The translations under genes were made by a program, and so were the position numbers. Positions 12,491-24,946 of a stretch of DNA of 64,000 bases are shown one piece after another (the first letter of the stretch is position 1; each line of letters opens with the position of its first letter). The notes below the pieces were generated by a model. That model was not told where the DNA came from, made no database searches, and worked only from the letters and a program-made list of their open reading frames with translations. Source of the stretch: Phoronis australis (taxonomy: Eukaryota; Phoronida; Phoronidae); NCBI GenBank assembly GCA_002633005.1, contig NMRA01000001.1, forward strand, positions 1,025,755-1,089,754. The letters run 5' to 3'.

Positions 12491-13840
12491 GGCGAGACAG
12501 CTATTGAACTCTAGACCGGTATTGTTTGCCCCGACAAAGGTGCTTTGTGCAGTGAGGCCTACGTCTACTACCAGAACACGCCGGAATCGCAAAACTCAAA
12601 CTGGATTAAACCAACTTATCGGCTTCAATTCTTTCCATTGAAACAGGAACGCTAACTCATTGTAACAAAAAACTGAAACGGGATTCCAACCCCAAAACAA
12701 CAACCAAGACAATGGTTTTCAAAGATGGCGCTGTGAATTCTTTAGGGTCAACTGCATCTGCCGTGCAAGCATACTAAACCAGCGATACAGGGAGAGATCA
12801 ACTTTTGCAAGTTTCGAATCGATTTCATTTCTTCACAACATTGTAAAGTAAATACAACATTACCCGTAACATAAGGCTGTGGCGTTAAAGGCCAAATAAC
12901 GCGTTTTTGAAACCGCTTAAAATGCTAATGACCAAGAATAATGAGCCTTATACAAGGCTATAACATAATGTCGGATGGAAGTCCAGCTATAATGTTTTTG
13001 CCTATCAGTCATGACCGAAATGTTGAGTTATATTTATAATTATTATAGAATATTAATTGATTAAACCGAGAATTCCATGAACCTGTTGAATACATAATAT
13101 AACTAAAAACAAACACGTTTTCTCACGCCAGACTGTAAGGCCATGACCTTATGTTTCGGGACGGAATCACGATTTAAACACTCAAACGCAGGCACGTCAA
13201 ATAATGTGTTAGGTTGCTTATTCGCATCAGATTGCTGCACTGAGAGACAATAGAAACAATTCAAGCCAGTAGCAATGGTTTTTAACATTTACCGATATCT
13301 AGGCTAGAAGTATGTGTCTGTCGCGGGTAACGAAAGTATATTAAAAAAGAACACCAACGTGTGAGAACGTTGTTCGTAGCTGTTTGAATTGACGGAGGAT
13401 TCTCGTGGTGACGTAAACGGAAGTCAGGCAATAGGTCTTGCTGTTCACTACATTTGGCAATTAATGAATTCTAAGTGGCCGGTTCTTACATATTAGAGTA
13501 ATTAAGTTTGCTTTTATCGTTCAAGGTAGGCTTTAATGCTCTTTGAGGAAAGACTTAAGCAACCTAACGCTCAATCTTCTGATTTCATTTTACTGGTTGT
13601 TGGCTCTTGTTTTCGACAGTCTGATTGAGTGAATTAATAACTCCAGCGGAGCAATTTCCGCGAAAGATTTAAAGTATCTATCCGTAACAACCTGCGCTTT
13701 CTGGGCGTCCATGAAGCAGTTAATATGCAGAGTTTTAGAAATGTACACTGTTATTTGAAAAGTTCTGGCATGCGGCGCAAAAGTTTAATGACGGTAGCTA
13801 CACAACGGCAAAGACTACGATAATAAAATAAATAAAGACA
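12491..13840. other. No gene seen
   Basis: AT-rich, no structure noted. Confidence 0.6.
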
Positions 13841-13869
13841 AATTAAAGTAATTAAAGTAATTAAAGTAA
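13841..13869. repeat. Short tandem repeat AATTAAAGT
   Basis: Three 9-base units, directly before the 13881 element. Confidence 0.7.
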
Positions 13870-13880
13870 GTATTATTACT

Positions 13881-14241
13881 ACAGGAATTTTCCGTAGATA
13901 AGCCCACCCGATGAAACACCCATGGGCGTTCAATCGTAAAATTATGCCGCGTTATGGGCGTTTATTTGGTGTTACAACTTCTGGTGTCAAGTGTCCATAT
14001 AGTAGGGGTTTATTCGGAAAATTTCCTCTTAAAAGCCCGCTCAGCGTCAACTTTTTGTCACAAATTCATTTACCATTTACAAAACCAAACAAGGTGTTGG
14101 AGAATTATGCATTTATTAACATAAAATTTAAGAACATAATTTTAAGTGAAAAATGTCAAAGTCAGCAAAACTATGACTCTCCATTTACACGACCCTGTTT
14201 CCGAATAAACGCCCATGGGCTCATCTACGGAAAATTCCGGT
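13881..14241. mobile_element. 361-base inverted-repeat element with 6-base target duplication
   Basis: The left end ACAGGAATTTTCCGTAGATA and the inverted right end ACCGGAATTTTCCGTAGATG match at nearly every base. Flanks ATTACT are exact at 13875-13880 and 14242-14247. Next to the ends, CCCATGGGCGTT occurs in both arms. The long plus-strand frame inside is not gene-like. Confidence 0.8.
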
Positions 14242-14247
14242 ATTACT

Positions 14248-17207
14248 GTTAAATGTTGGTCGCAGTATTACTTTAATATTATTATGATTATGATATCTTC
14301 GTCGTCATCATTATTATTTACTGTTGATCACTGTTATTATTGGTATCATGAGTAATTATTATTTATTAGTCTTTATCAGACTTGTAATTGCAATTACTTA
14401 ACAACACTGTCATTAAGTTGCACGGGTCACGCTCAAAATATCAAGTTACCTTAAAATCATTTCCGTGTTGTGAAAATACAATTGATTGCGGCAGGGACAT
14501 TGTGTGACCTTTAAGCGGCAATAAACCCGCGTTCCGTCGAAGAAACTAACGTTTGATTTAAACCACTTACCGTTACAGAATTCGAATTATCCCTTACTCG
14601 GATGAGAAGCGTGTTTTGGTCTTGTATAGAACTGGCAGTTTTGTTATTGTTCGAGATCATGCTCGGCGAATAAAATAACACGCCGTGACAAGTCATCTTG
14701 CAAAACCTTGTCTCAAGCAATGATGAGTTATCAATTCTTTTCAATCTTAGAAATCACATCTGTTTTGATTAAAGTGGTCTAAATCAAAGGCTGGGTTTGT
14801 GACGGTTTAAATTTTAGGAAACGTTTTGTGCATTCGTCTATTTTATTCTGAAGTGGTTTCAAGTTATGGCAATGCGCTCTGTCTCTCAAAGTTTTTTGCG
14901 CGTCGTTATTTCTTCATGTGAATTGAACGGAATCCTTTCAACCTATTCAGGTGCGCGTAAGCGAGGATTAACTTCTTTTGTTCGTTGAGATACGCAAGAG
15001 ACAAGAACGACAAAATCGTGTAAGGCGATTTACACATAACAACAGCGTCGCGTGCCTGTCAGACGATGCACGCTGCCTCGTCCAATCAAAGTCCTAGATC
15101 GCACGCGACCGTGGCGTATCGTCAGCGCTTGATATCGTGAGAATGCTGAACACCTTGAGAAAATGTAAGGCTCTATAGAAATGCAAAGCATTACTGTCAA
15201 CATCTGCGCGTGCCGATAATTCTCTGAGGAATTGAGGAGATATCATTGATTAATGGAAAATAGTCTGGCATTTAAAAAAGTCAAATTGACTACGCAACCA
15301 TTACCGTATTGTAAATCCGATTCCAGCGACACAATTTCTCAAACTTCACTTTCGACTTGCACTCACGCAATTGCCGGAAAACCTTTGACAATTAATTGGA
15401 AGGTAAAGCCCGATAATCGCATCAAAAGCCTTTTCGTAATCATTAAAAACTATTACGAGTAGCGCACACAAAAGCCTAGTCGTTACCTGCCGTTCCTATG
15501 GGAATGACCACAATCCTTTGTGTGTGATTAATTCGTTACAAAGACAATTATTAAAGGTATTGTAATTTACTTAAAATGCTAATACATCACAGTTCAGACA
15601 GGTAGATCTCCAGGGAATTGAAACGTGAGGAGCAACGAGAGTTTCTCAGTGACAACATTTCTTACTCAGTGCAATGTGTTTTTTGTGCTAATTTCCAGAT
15701 ACCTATTTAAAACACCGTGTCTCAGTCCCGTCGTGGCAATGTGTCACAAGTGTGTTTGATTAATGGACAGGCGATTAATGTTGAGAGTAAGGTGAATTCG
15801 TTTGCTGTGAAAAACAAATCAACTAATGCGCATACAAGGCACATACCAAATCACACACACATACGGCACGTTTCGTTCCATAACTGCAGTTGCGAACTCA
15901 GAGGGTGTCGCATCTCCTCATCTCGGCACTCCACTTCTGGTACCCTTGGAATGGAGGAATGTCAAGTGCTCCTTTGTCTGACTATTTTCATATTGCCCCT
16001 TCGGCCCGCGGGCCATGATGAGGCGTTTTTTTTTAAAGCCGTTACAAATCTGCGTTTCCTCCAAGAAGCTGATTTTATATTAGATCACTTACATTGATAC
16101 AAAGTTGGTCTCAACTTGATCCTCACTCAGTTGGGAGGTGAAATCGGAGTTTGCAAAGATCTGTCAGCTTGTCATTCCTTGAGACAATGACCAACGCCTA
16201 AAATTACACCACGTGACAAGCCGGCCAGTCTGTAGAACCTGAGCTCTAGCAACAACGAGCTTTCAGATATTTCGAATCTCTGAAATCACTTCAAATTTCA
16301 ATAAGGGGCGATTTGAGACCAATTTTATAACGTTAAGTGGTTTAAAACAGAAATTGGTGATGGTTATGAAACGCGGGTTTATAGTCTCTTTTAGAGATGT
16401 ATTACGAACAAATGATCTTTCACTTGTACTGTGTCAACGTATTTTTCGTAGTGCAGATAAAGCACTCTTGCACGGGAAATGTACCCACGGATCATATTTA
16501 AATCACTTACTTGTCTGCATACGTCATACGTCGAATAATTATGCACTATGCTAGAGGATACTGTGCCTACATCTTGCGAAGTGCCTATTTTGCGAATGAT
16601 ATACCCACTCACATCCGCCAGCATATGAAAAGTGTGAGAAGTCATGGACATATTTCTGCGCATGCATTGAGTGTTGTTTGTTGGTTTTCCATCAACCCGT
16701 ATCCTGCTGGCTAACTTTTTACGGTATTTTTGCAAAAGATACTTGCGTAAAATGTGCTTTTTGCAGCTTGTCAAGTGTGGAAGTGTACACGCGCCAGTCG
16801 GAAAGATTGCAAGCACGTGCGGATTGAAAGAATATACCACCAACCGAGTAGACTTTGCGGGCGTTTGTGCATATTCAGTACAGTTGAGTAGACACTCAGA
16901 TGTTTTGTACTTGCGCTTAGCTGAGCGGATGGTTAAACTCTTGTTTTATAGTATCAAAGTGATTGAAAATGGGCATGTCATCTCTCTACAGGTGGCGTGC
17001 AGACCAGATTTAAAAATGTGTGCTATGCTCTCTACACTTGTTGCCAAGGGATCGTGACAATATTTTCGCCAGTCAAAAACAACTATGTTTTCGTTTGAAA
17101 TGATCGATAATTCGGATCATTAGTGACAAAACTTTAATTATCATTATATTAACATATTACCTGTTATCAAAATACTCATATCCTATTATAGAATACTACA
17201 TTTCATT
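14248..17207. other. No gene seen
   Basis: Overlapping frames of 126-150 codons at 15.7-17.0 kb run on both strands and match nothing I know; treated as chance. Confidence 0.5.
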
Positions 17208-17232
17208 ATACTATTTTATTTTATTTTATTCG
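17208..17232. repeat. TTTTA microsatellite
   Basis: Short run of TATTT/TTTTA units. Confidence 0.6.
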
Positions 17233-17509
17233 TTCTGTTTCATTTGATGCAGCAGCAAGGATCTCAACTTATAGCTGACACATGTTGTGGAAGATTACAT
17301 TGTCGCCGTTTAACACAAGGACATTTGGATTCCATCTTTTACATAAAAAGAGAGATAAAGGTGCCGAGGTAAAAGTTTAAAATTGATAGTTAAATGTATC
17401 ATTAGAATATTTACACGGACATATTGGAATGTGAGAATGAAAGCTCTTCGTAACACGGGGAATTTGTTCCTAAGAAGCTTTCTCTGAGGTTACATACATG
17501 TAGTACCCT

Positions 17510-18075
17510 CGAAAATTGCCAAATTTGGCAAACTTCGGAACATCATATCTCAGAAAGCGTTGATCGGTTTCACATGAGACTTTCGCATACTAGGCTTTAA
17601 TACCGTTGGCCTAAACGTTGTTTTAGGATTTGTTTTAATTTTCTAACTTTTGCATGAGAGGCTATCAAAAAGTAGGACTTTTATGATTTTGATGAAAAAA
17701 CTCAAAAGTTGCATAAAATAAAAAACGAAATGATAATTTAGAAAACTGTAACGATGTTTCAGAGGTTTCATATTGAACAGCATTTATTTCGAACGAAATT
17801 TGGTAATGTTATTGATACTGTTTTGCCATATGGATGTGCATTTAGTTTTTGCTAAATTTTACTTAAAGACAAAATAATAGCAGATTGGTCAAGAATAAAA
17901 TTCTACAGGATTTCTACTTTAAGTAAATGTATACCTATACTTAATTAAAATATGAAGTTTTGTAAACATTTGGCTAAATATACCGGCGGGTCAATAAAGT
18001 CCTACATAATCTCAATTCTAAAAATAACCTTTTAAACTTTTGAAGACATTTTACCGCACATAGTGGGGCTTCGTG
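17510..18075 (+). repeat. Dispersed AT-rich repeat, copy 1
   Basis: Shares with the inverse of 46610-47140 the blocks AACTTCGGAACATCATATCTC, GAGGCTATCAAAA, AATGATAATTTAGAAAACTG, TTTCGAACGAAATTTGGT and TTTTTGCTAAATTTTA in the same order. It is non-coding. A G-rich element is inserted just beyond it at 18083. Confidence 0.65.
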
Positions 18076-18082
18076 TTCTGTA

Positions 18083-18243
18083 TAGGGGCGTATCTAGAAT
18101 TTTGAGTTGGGGGGCAGGGCAGAGTATTAGCCAGGATTTTGCCCGTCAGACATTCGCACCCTCGAACTGCCAAATAGAATCTCTGAGAATTTTAGGACGG
18201 GATACATGTATGGCCTTCTTGGCCCCCTCTGAATCCGCCACTG
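18083..18243. mobile_element. 161-base element of the 3075 family
   Basis: Begins TAGGGGCGTATCTAGAATTT and ends AATCCGCCACTG. The target duplication CTGTA is at 18078-18082 and 18244-18248. The middle GGGCAGAGTATTAGCCAGG matches the copy at 3075. Confidence 0.82.
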
Positions 18244-18248
18244 CTGTA

Positions 18249-19962
18249 TGTACTCAATTGTCAACAAGATCACACGTGCATAATCGATGAAATCACAAAG
18301 ATCAACAACCAAGTTTAGTACACTACATAATCGTCATATCCGGGTAATGTCTTTTGTCGTATTTTTCTGATTCGCGTCACGTTCTTTGAGAAACTATTTC
18401 TGTGAATGGAGAATAGATGACGGCACGCAATGCATGATATTCAATTAACAATCTACCTTTTTAGTCATCACCGTGAGATGTTGTCGTCGCAAATTACTCC
18501 ACGCTTGCTTACAAGAACATTTGCAAGTAATGAACTCGCAAATCTGTAATTTTCCACGGGGAGAATCTAAGAGATAATTACTCTTTGTCTTTGGTAATCA
18601 TTGTAATTACAATCCTCGACAAGTTACGTAAGTTGAGCTCATATTGAACAGATCTTGACACTTACTCGTGTTATTAATTTCGATATTGATTTCAAAGGTT
18701 ATAGCACCCCGTAAACCATCAGTTTTGCGACGTAATCCTGGTTTTACGCTGATTATAGATGTCGTGTCTTCCCCGGTAAGCCATATTAACCTTTTGGCAT
18801 ATGAAGAGATTGTTCAGCGATGTTTAATGCAGCTGATAAGAAGCGTTGACACTTGCCCGTAAACAATACCTGTTAGGTGTTTTTGAAAATCTATCTACAG
18901 TATCGGCAATATGACTGCCTGATCGACATCCGCTTTGATGGTTGTTAAAAGCAACACCTGAGTTTTGATGGCATTTAATTATATACAAATTAGCTGAAAT
19001 AACGATTTTGTTTTATTGTGATATGAAACCTAAACGTCTGCTTGCAAACCACATCAATTTTAATATTTTTAAAAATCAAATAATTCAATATTGAATACAC
19101 GATTTCTTAATTAACAATGACTTTCACGTATCAACGTTTCACATTTGGAAACAATTATCCATGTCATCTAATTATTGACAAAATTTACTTAAAATAAATA
19201 TTTTTTCTAAATAAAATGCAACTAGTGCACGTGTTGGGATTCACATTATTCTTCAAACTTCCAAATATTTCTTATTTCACAATATTAGATGACATTATTA
19301 ATTGTGGATTAAGTGGATTGGATTTTCTTTGCAGGTGAATAAAAATACAAACAATTCATCACAGTAATTTTCGTAAGTTTAAACTTGATTGTTCTAGTAA
19401 TAATACACCACTGTACTATGGCGGAACTATTTAATATGCTAACAATTGAGGACTGATTTCTTTTATTGGGACTTCGGTTTGTGTTTCAGATTACTTGAAT
19501 GTCTCGAATCAATAGCGCGTCCCTCCAGTTGTGATTCTAGGCTCATTGCCCGCTCCCAGCAGATTTGTTTTTGATACAGGATTTATCGATTTTTGTCACT
19601 GCCAGTGATGGGAAACGAAACATGTGTTCCTTTTCCCATGGTTAGGGTGGGAAAATGTGTAGGAATTCAAAAGAAATACGATGACTTTGCTTGATAATCT
19701 GATTTACGTTTCAACACTGCATTCGTTTAAGCCACTAGACCGTGTAAGGCGAGATTATATTTTATGGCTGAGCGAGTGAGCTCGTGGTTGTACACGAATA
19801 CACCTTTGGTCTCGTAGTAAACACATATTTTTAGGACAGATCCTCAACAATAACAAGCTCGTGACCATACAAAATGCGTTGTGGTAGTAAACACCTGGTT
19901 CTAAAAAGGACGTTTTACAAGATCATCAACCGGATAACAATGACAACCTTAATACCAACAGC
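18249..19962. other. No gene seen
   Basis: AT-rich, no structure noted. Confidence 0.6.
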
Positions 19963-20005
<43 letters not shown>

Positions 20006-20029
20006 GTAATAATAATAATAATAATAATA
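19963..20029. repeat. AAT trinucleotide microsatellite
   Basis: About 22 AAT units with one GTA interruption. The poly-isoleucine frame on the minus strand is a by-product. Confidence 0.95.
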
Positions 20030-20355
20030 CTGGAGAAGTAAAGTAAAATGCACATATCTTCTACAGTACAAAACACAACAACTAAAAACCACAACATCTT
20101 CCGAGCTCAGTTGTACAACTCATAGTCAAGTGAGTGTAGAAACCACGGGAACTATAGTAAGATCACAACAGGCACATGGCATTATATCTGATTTCCGTTT
20201 CCTCTCCACTTATATTTTTTTCTCTTCCTCTTCCTCCCTTTTATTCCTGTTTATCGTTCGCGCATGCCCTGTCTGTTGTTTCCTGTACTCACCTGACGAA
20301 GAGCTGCACATGCTCTAAGTCTAATGTTTGTTTCTAGTTGTGTTTTGAACTGGAA

Positions 20356-20830
20356 AATAAATATAGACTATTACATGAAGAAATCGTTATCCCCCGTTAT
20401 CTAGAGCCCGAGTGGATTTTGGAGAATTATGATTCTACAAAATCCAAAGTAGAACTCTAGATATGGGGGATAACGACTGAGAACACGTAATCTATTTATA
20501 CCACATACTAAACGAGAAACATTGCAATGAATCGATCTTTCTCGACTCGCCTCGGCTTTCTAACTACTTTCTACGTCAAAGGCCCGGGGTCGGAGGTCGT
20601 GACCTTCTAAGAAAAGCCGAGCTATTTTTGTCAAATAATGCTTTTACTCAAAATCAATTGAAAACTAAAACAAAATAGAAATAAAGTGAATCTATAAATT
20701 ACGGTTTAGCAACTATTATAGCTTACTACACATTTTATCACGCTAAAGCTTCGACCGGGAAAATATCGTCTGCTAAAGTAGGCTACCACTAGTAACTGAG
20801 AATGCTCAAGTCAAATGATCCCGGTGAGTG
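20356..20830 (+). repeat. Solo half-copy of the foldback arm
   Basis: From AATAAATATAGACTATTACATG onward this stretch matches the arms at 49255 and 51952, including a terminal hairpin around GTTATCCCCCGTTATCTAG, the GGTCGGAGGTCGTGACC block and GCTTCGACCGGGAAAATATC. It ends in a (GTG)n run and lacks the tRNA-like part. Confidence 0.75.
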
Positions 20831-20861
20831 GTGGTACGGTAGTAGTGGTGGTGGTGGTGGT
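20823..20861. repeat. GTG-rich microsatellite
   Basis: Run of GGT/GTG units ending the solo foldback arm; followed by a GAT/AAT-rich stretch to about 20935. Confidence 0.85.
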
Positions 20862-21284
20862 CATGAAAACAACAACAGTAATATTGATAATGACAGTGAA
20901 AATGAAAATGATGATGATAATGATAGTAATACATGTAGATTGTAGTAGAGCTGACTAACGAGTCCTTTAACTTTATATTCACTTTGGCTTGCGTTTAGCT
21001 TTAACTCATTTTATACGTCATCTTCGTGTTGTAGTTTTGTCAGCGACTTGCCGTCTATCATGTTAGCGGAGCTCCAAAAACTAATAGCGGAGATACATGT
21101 ATAGCCGTACACTAATATCAGATCGAAAACGACTAAAATAGATTATTATTTGAATAGATTAATGGACGACTCAGTACAGTAAAAGCTACACGAGTACCTG
21201 TATCGAGTTAACAACTACAGAGATTTTTGGAACCATGTCCGGGGTTGAAGGAAGCTAGTGTGACACACCGCTGGCTTGAAATAC

Positions 21285-21365
21285 ATGGCGATATATCGTG
21301 AAATATTGCGTGATCCTGTATTTTCGCGAGGTTCTTTCGTTAACGGAACGCATATCAGTTCTCAG
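21285..21365. repeat. CGCG-containing repeat, partial copy
   Basis: Contains TACATGGCGATATATCGTG, TATTTTCGCGAGGTTC and TTAACGGAACGCATATCAG in the family order. Confidence 0.45.
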
Positions 21366-21568
21366 TTGGATAGCGCTATGGACACACGTATGTCTGTGGT
21401 TTGCGGTGGGACTGTTTTCTGTAGTCTAGGAACCAGTTGTCCATGAACACAGTGACTGCTGAAAGGAGGGAATGAAACTTATGGCGACAGAAGTAAATTT
21501 GTGGCGTCAGGGGTGAGAAGCAAGGGTCTGAAGGCCGCGATGAGTGGAAGGTATGAAGTTGATAACCA

Positions 21569-21582
21569 CCACTAGGGGGCAG
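21569..21582 (+). promoter_or_regulatory. Exact CTCF-type core motif
   Basis: CCACTAGGGGGCAG matches the CTCF core CCASYAGRKGGCRS at every position. CTCF is conserved in bilaterians; binding here is inferred only from sequence. Confidence 0.45.
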
Positions 21583-22851
21583 AATTTGCGGAGACGAAAA
21601 TTTTGCTGCCTCAGTCCGACCCTGGAGCTATGTTTTCCATTTTGAAAGTCGTTAGACGATGAACTTGCTGTCATACATTTGCCTTTGGATTTAAATATAT
21701 CAAACGAAATTTTGTTTTGCTGTAATCAGGCAAAAAGACCATCTTTTCGATAATAAAAACCCTTCAGAAACGCATTTTCTCGTAAACAGAAAATGTGTAC
21801 TGCGTAGCAAGTTATAAATCGTGCCAGACAGTTAGTACGTAGACAAGGATGCATACCAGGTCAGAGCAAAATAGTATAAAATATTATAATACAGCAGGTG
21901 AAACATCACTACATTAGCGGAATTAATTTCGGGGAACCCGCGTCCCCCACCCTTGAGGACACGAGTCATGGATTTTACGCCCACATTTTTCTTTCAAAGC
22001 CTGGTTGAGCCCCTCCCTCGCAACATAATAGACACGCCAGTGAACTAGGACAGAAATATTACACGAGAATGTAATGCGTGCGCAAGTCATGAGGTCTTCT
22101 CACTTTGTGTTGAAAATATTGTGAATCACGAAACCAGAGGTGAGTGTCGGTTTTCATGCATCAAGAAATTAACTCTGGTAAAATACAATTGACAAAGACG
22201 TAGGTATAGAACTTCGGATGATATTTTGGGAACAACACGACGACAACAATTGCTAAGAATAATGGAATCTTGTCAGAACAACAGGAAATGAGCCAAAATA
22301 GTATTAAACGTATCATAATGTGGTTGGATCAAAATTAGTGCATACCATTAGTCAATAACACTTAGGCAAGTAAAGCACTGGCTATTTTAATTTTCAGTTC
22401 CTTCTCAGTGTATTCTCTAAGCCTGTAATCATGTATTCTTTAAACAATTGGGACAACATAGCATAACTGTTTCTTGTTTGCGCCCGACTCATTTTGAAAT
22501 CTGCGCATCGACTCGTTTCAGTCAGCTGACACCAGGTGACGCCAGGTAAAATGATAAGGGTTTCGCCCATTTCAATAGGCATCAGAAAACTTTTTGTTGT
22601 TGAAAACATAGACAACTAAAAATGCCGCATGACACCAATTTGAAAAAACACAGATCAGAACCAATTGTGGTATTTTCTTTGGCCTTATCCACAACCTTGG
22701 CTTTACCGCAGGTTAATGTAGTAACGGTTTTCCTAACGCGCTTCAGTTGAACCTAGTATCTGTTTTCCCCGAGTACACTCAGAGACCGTAGACCGTTAGC
22801 GTCTTTGGTACACTACACCTCACTAAGGACCTCTATTGAAAACTGAGAGAA

Positions 22852-22974
22852 TTACTGCAGTACGTCGTCGCGAAATACTTCAATATGACGAACACTGGCA
22901 ATCACCTCTTCCTTTTCTTTATCTGTCACGTCAAATTTCAGTTCGCTGAAGAAAGGAGGAAAAGGTTCGGACAT
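22852..22974 (-). CDS. Possible sulfotransferase N-terminal fragment
   Basis: ATG at 22972-22974 opens a 40-codon frame beginning MSEPFPPFFSELKFDVTDKE and ending RHIEVFRDDVLQ before TAA (22852-22854). The end resembles the segment just before the PAPS-binding YPKSGTTW loop of cytosolic sulfotransferases (R-D-D-V/D followed by a hydrophobic strand). The loop itself is absent: the frame stops where it should begin, there is no clear GT donor there, and no later sulfotransferase block was seen on this strand. So it is a fragment, a first exon with an unrecognised donor, or chance. Confidence 0.3.
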   Translation of the reverse strand: MSEPFPPFFSELKFDVTDKEKEEVIASVRHIEVFRDDVLQ

Positions 22975-24946
22975 TTCCAAAAGTCAAAAAAGTGGCTATT
23001 ATTAACAGACAAGTACTGTACGATGCAGTTTGATAAGTAGACATTGCAGCATTTGAAACAATCTGGCCTGGATGCCTAGACAGGTCAGACTCCCTTCTTC
23101 TTGGTAAATTATGCATTGTCGTTATTGTCACGGAGGACTCAAGTTACACCCATGGTCAGTCGCCAGACTGGTCCTGGATCCCGTCAGGAATTCGCCTCTG
23201 CGAGTGATCTGGTTCGGTACAGTCGTACAGACGCTAATGGGCACCAGTGCAGGCTTGCTTGAAACAGTACCAAATAGGGACTCAACCAAGTACCCTACAT
23301 CTAATGTGCGTTTGTAGCCTTTGGAAGACACCGAATGTCCTTTCTTGAGTTGCTTTAGTTTCATTACCAAGTCAACTTTGGCGATGAAATAAATTAAAAG
23401 TGAACTACGTCGAATTCAGGGTCCCGTTCCAGGAAACTGACTAAAATTCCTTTTTGCCCTAAGTCAACATTTGTCTCAACTTCCAAACTTTTGATTGTCA
23501 CATCCGGTAAGACAGTCAACATTAAGAGAAAGTTGAAAACTGGAGATCTCATTCTTGAAATAGACTCGAGACAAATTTAAGTTTTATCTTAAAATTGACT
23601 GAAATTTAAGATTTGTCTTAGTCAAGTCGGTTTTCTTGGACGGGGCCCATGAACATTTTCGGAGTCTTTATACACCGCTCCTAAAGTAATGTTATTAGAA
23701 AATGCCATTAGTCAAAGAGGAGCTCTTGAGGGCGAAATAGTAGGAAAATATCACATCTGTGAGCAGACACGACTTAAAAGATTTAGGGAACTTTATAGAC
23801 ACCCTCTTTATAGCTGTTCCATGCGACTGAGCACCAAGTCATAAATGTGGTCTTTGGTTTCAGGTAACTATTTTTGAAAATTAACTAAATCTTGCGCAAA
23901 ACTGCAGTCTCTGAGAATATACACATCACTGCTATTTACTGAGATAATTTCTATAAATTATTTTTAGACAGAAATGGCCAAAACCTTATTCCGCAAATTT
24001 TGATAACTTTTCATGAAACTGGCCCCAGATGATTATTTGAGCCTTGATTTTCCCAGCGATGTGAAAAATCTCGAAACTTCGAAATTACCGTTTGTGGAGA
24101 TTTGTTTAACAGAGTAAGGTTAAAGAATCAACTCCCGTGATTTGTTAATATATAAACAATTATATTCAAGGCCTATTATACAATAATATACATTTGTGCT
24201 GCAAATCATCCTGTACTTTATACATAAGTATCAATAGAAACTGTGTATCTTACATGGACTATCTACGGTCCTTGTTATTCACACCCTGAAGAAATGTACA
24301 AATGCAACCAGCTGACAAAGTCTAGTGCCGACTAGAACCAGTCGATGAGTACTTTTAAATACCACATGAGACTACTTGGCTGCACAGACACCCAAAAAAA
24401 CTCACACCGAGGCCCCATGCTAGTCAGAGACACACTAAAGCCATCAGGTTAGATCTTCCTCACTTAAGAATCTGCCAGGCATGTGATATAAGCACTGAAT
24501 CTCAAGCCGCAGCGATTCCGAGCTAGAAACAAATGGCATGAGCTTACAAGATCCATATTACCATATAACACAAACAGTGTAATCAAGGTTCAACATCGAC
24601 CCTGCACGACAAAACTTGTCCCTCTGAAAACTCAATACACATATGAGCAATAGCAGAGGCTGTGAGCAAGAAATGTAGGCATGTCTGAGTTCGATTTCTT
24701 TACTTTCAAGCAAACAATTCTCTACAGTTTTGCAACTCTTTCTTGAACCTAAACCCCTTAGTCTGCGAACCTCGGATGGTTAGGAAAGAATTTAGAAAAA
24801 CCTTTAAGAGGTGAAAGGTCACTGCACAGATGAGGTAACTATAATTTACCCTATGAAATCATTCATCACAACTATTCAAATACCAAATGCAGCACATCCT
24901 TTGGCATAAAAATTATCACATTTCATGCACATAACCACATGACGCA
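22975..24946. other. No gene seen
   Basis: Separates the sulfotransferase-like fragment from the ARP2 3' end; small overlapping frames only. Confidence 0.5.

Larger units (their letters stand above)
20936..22851. other. No gene seen
   Basis: Contains only the CGCG repeat remnant and the CTCF-type motif listed separately. Confidence 0.5.

Noticed and set aside
13911-14252. 113-codon plus frame
   Set aside because: Lies entirely in the inverted-repeat element at 13881-14241 and resembles no transposase.
15717-16097. 126-codon plus frame
   Set aside because: No domain, signal or repeat recognised; composition like the surrounding DNA.
16391-17057. Overlapping 128-150-codon frames on both strands
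   Set aside because: No family resemblance, no splice context and both strands are open at once, as expected by chance.
19915-20097. Poly-isoleucine peptide
   Set aside because: Translation of the AAT microsatellite.
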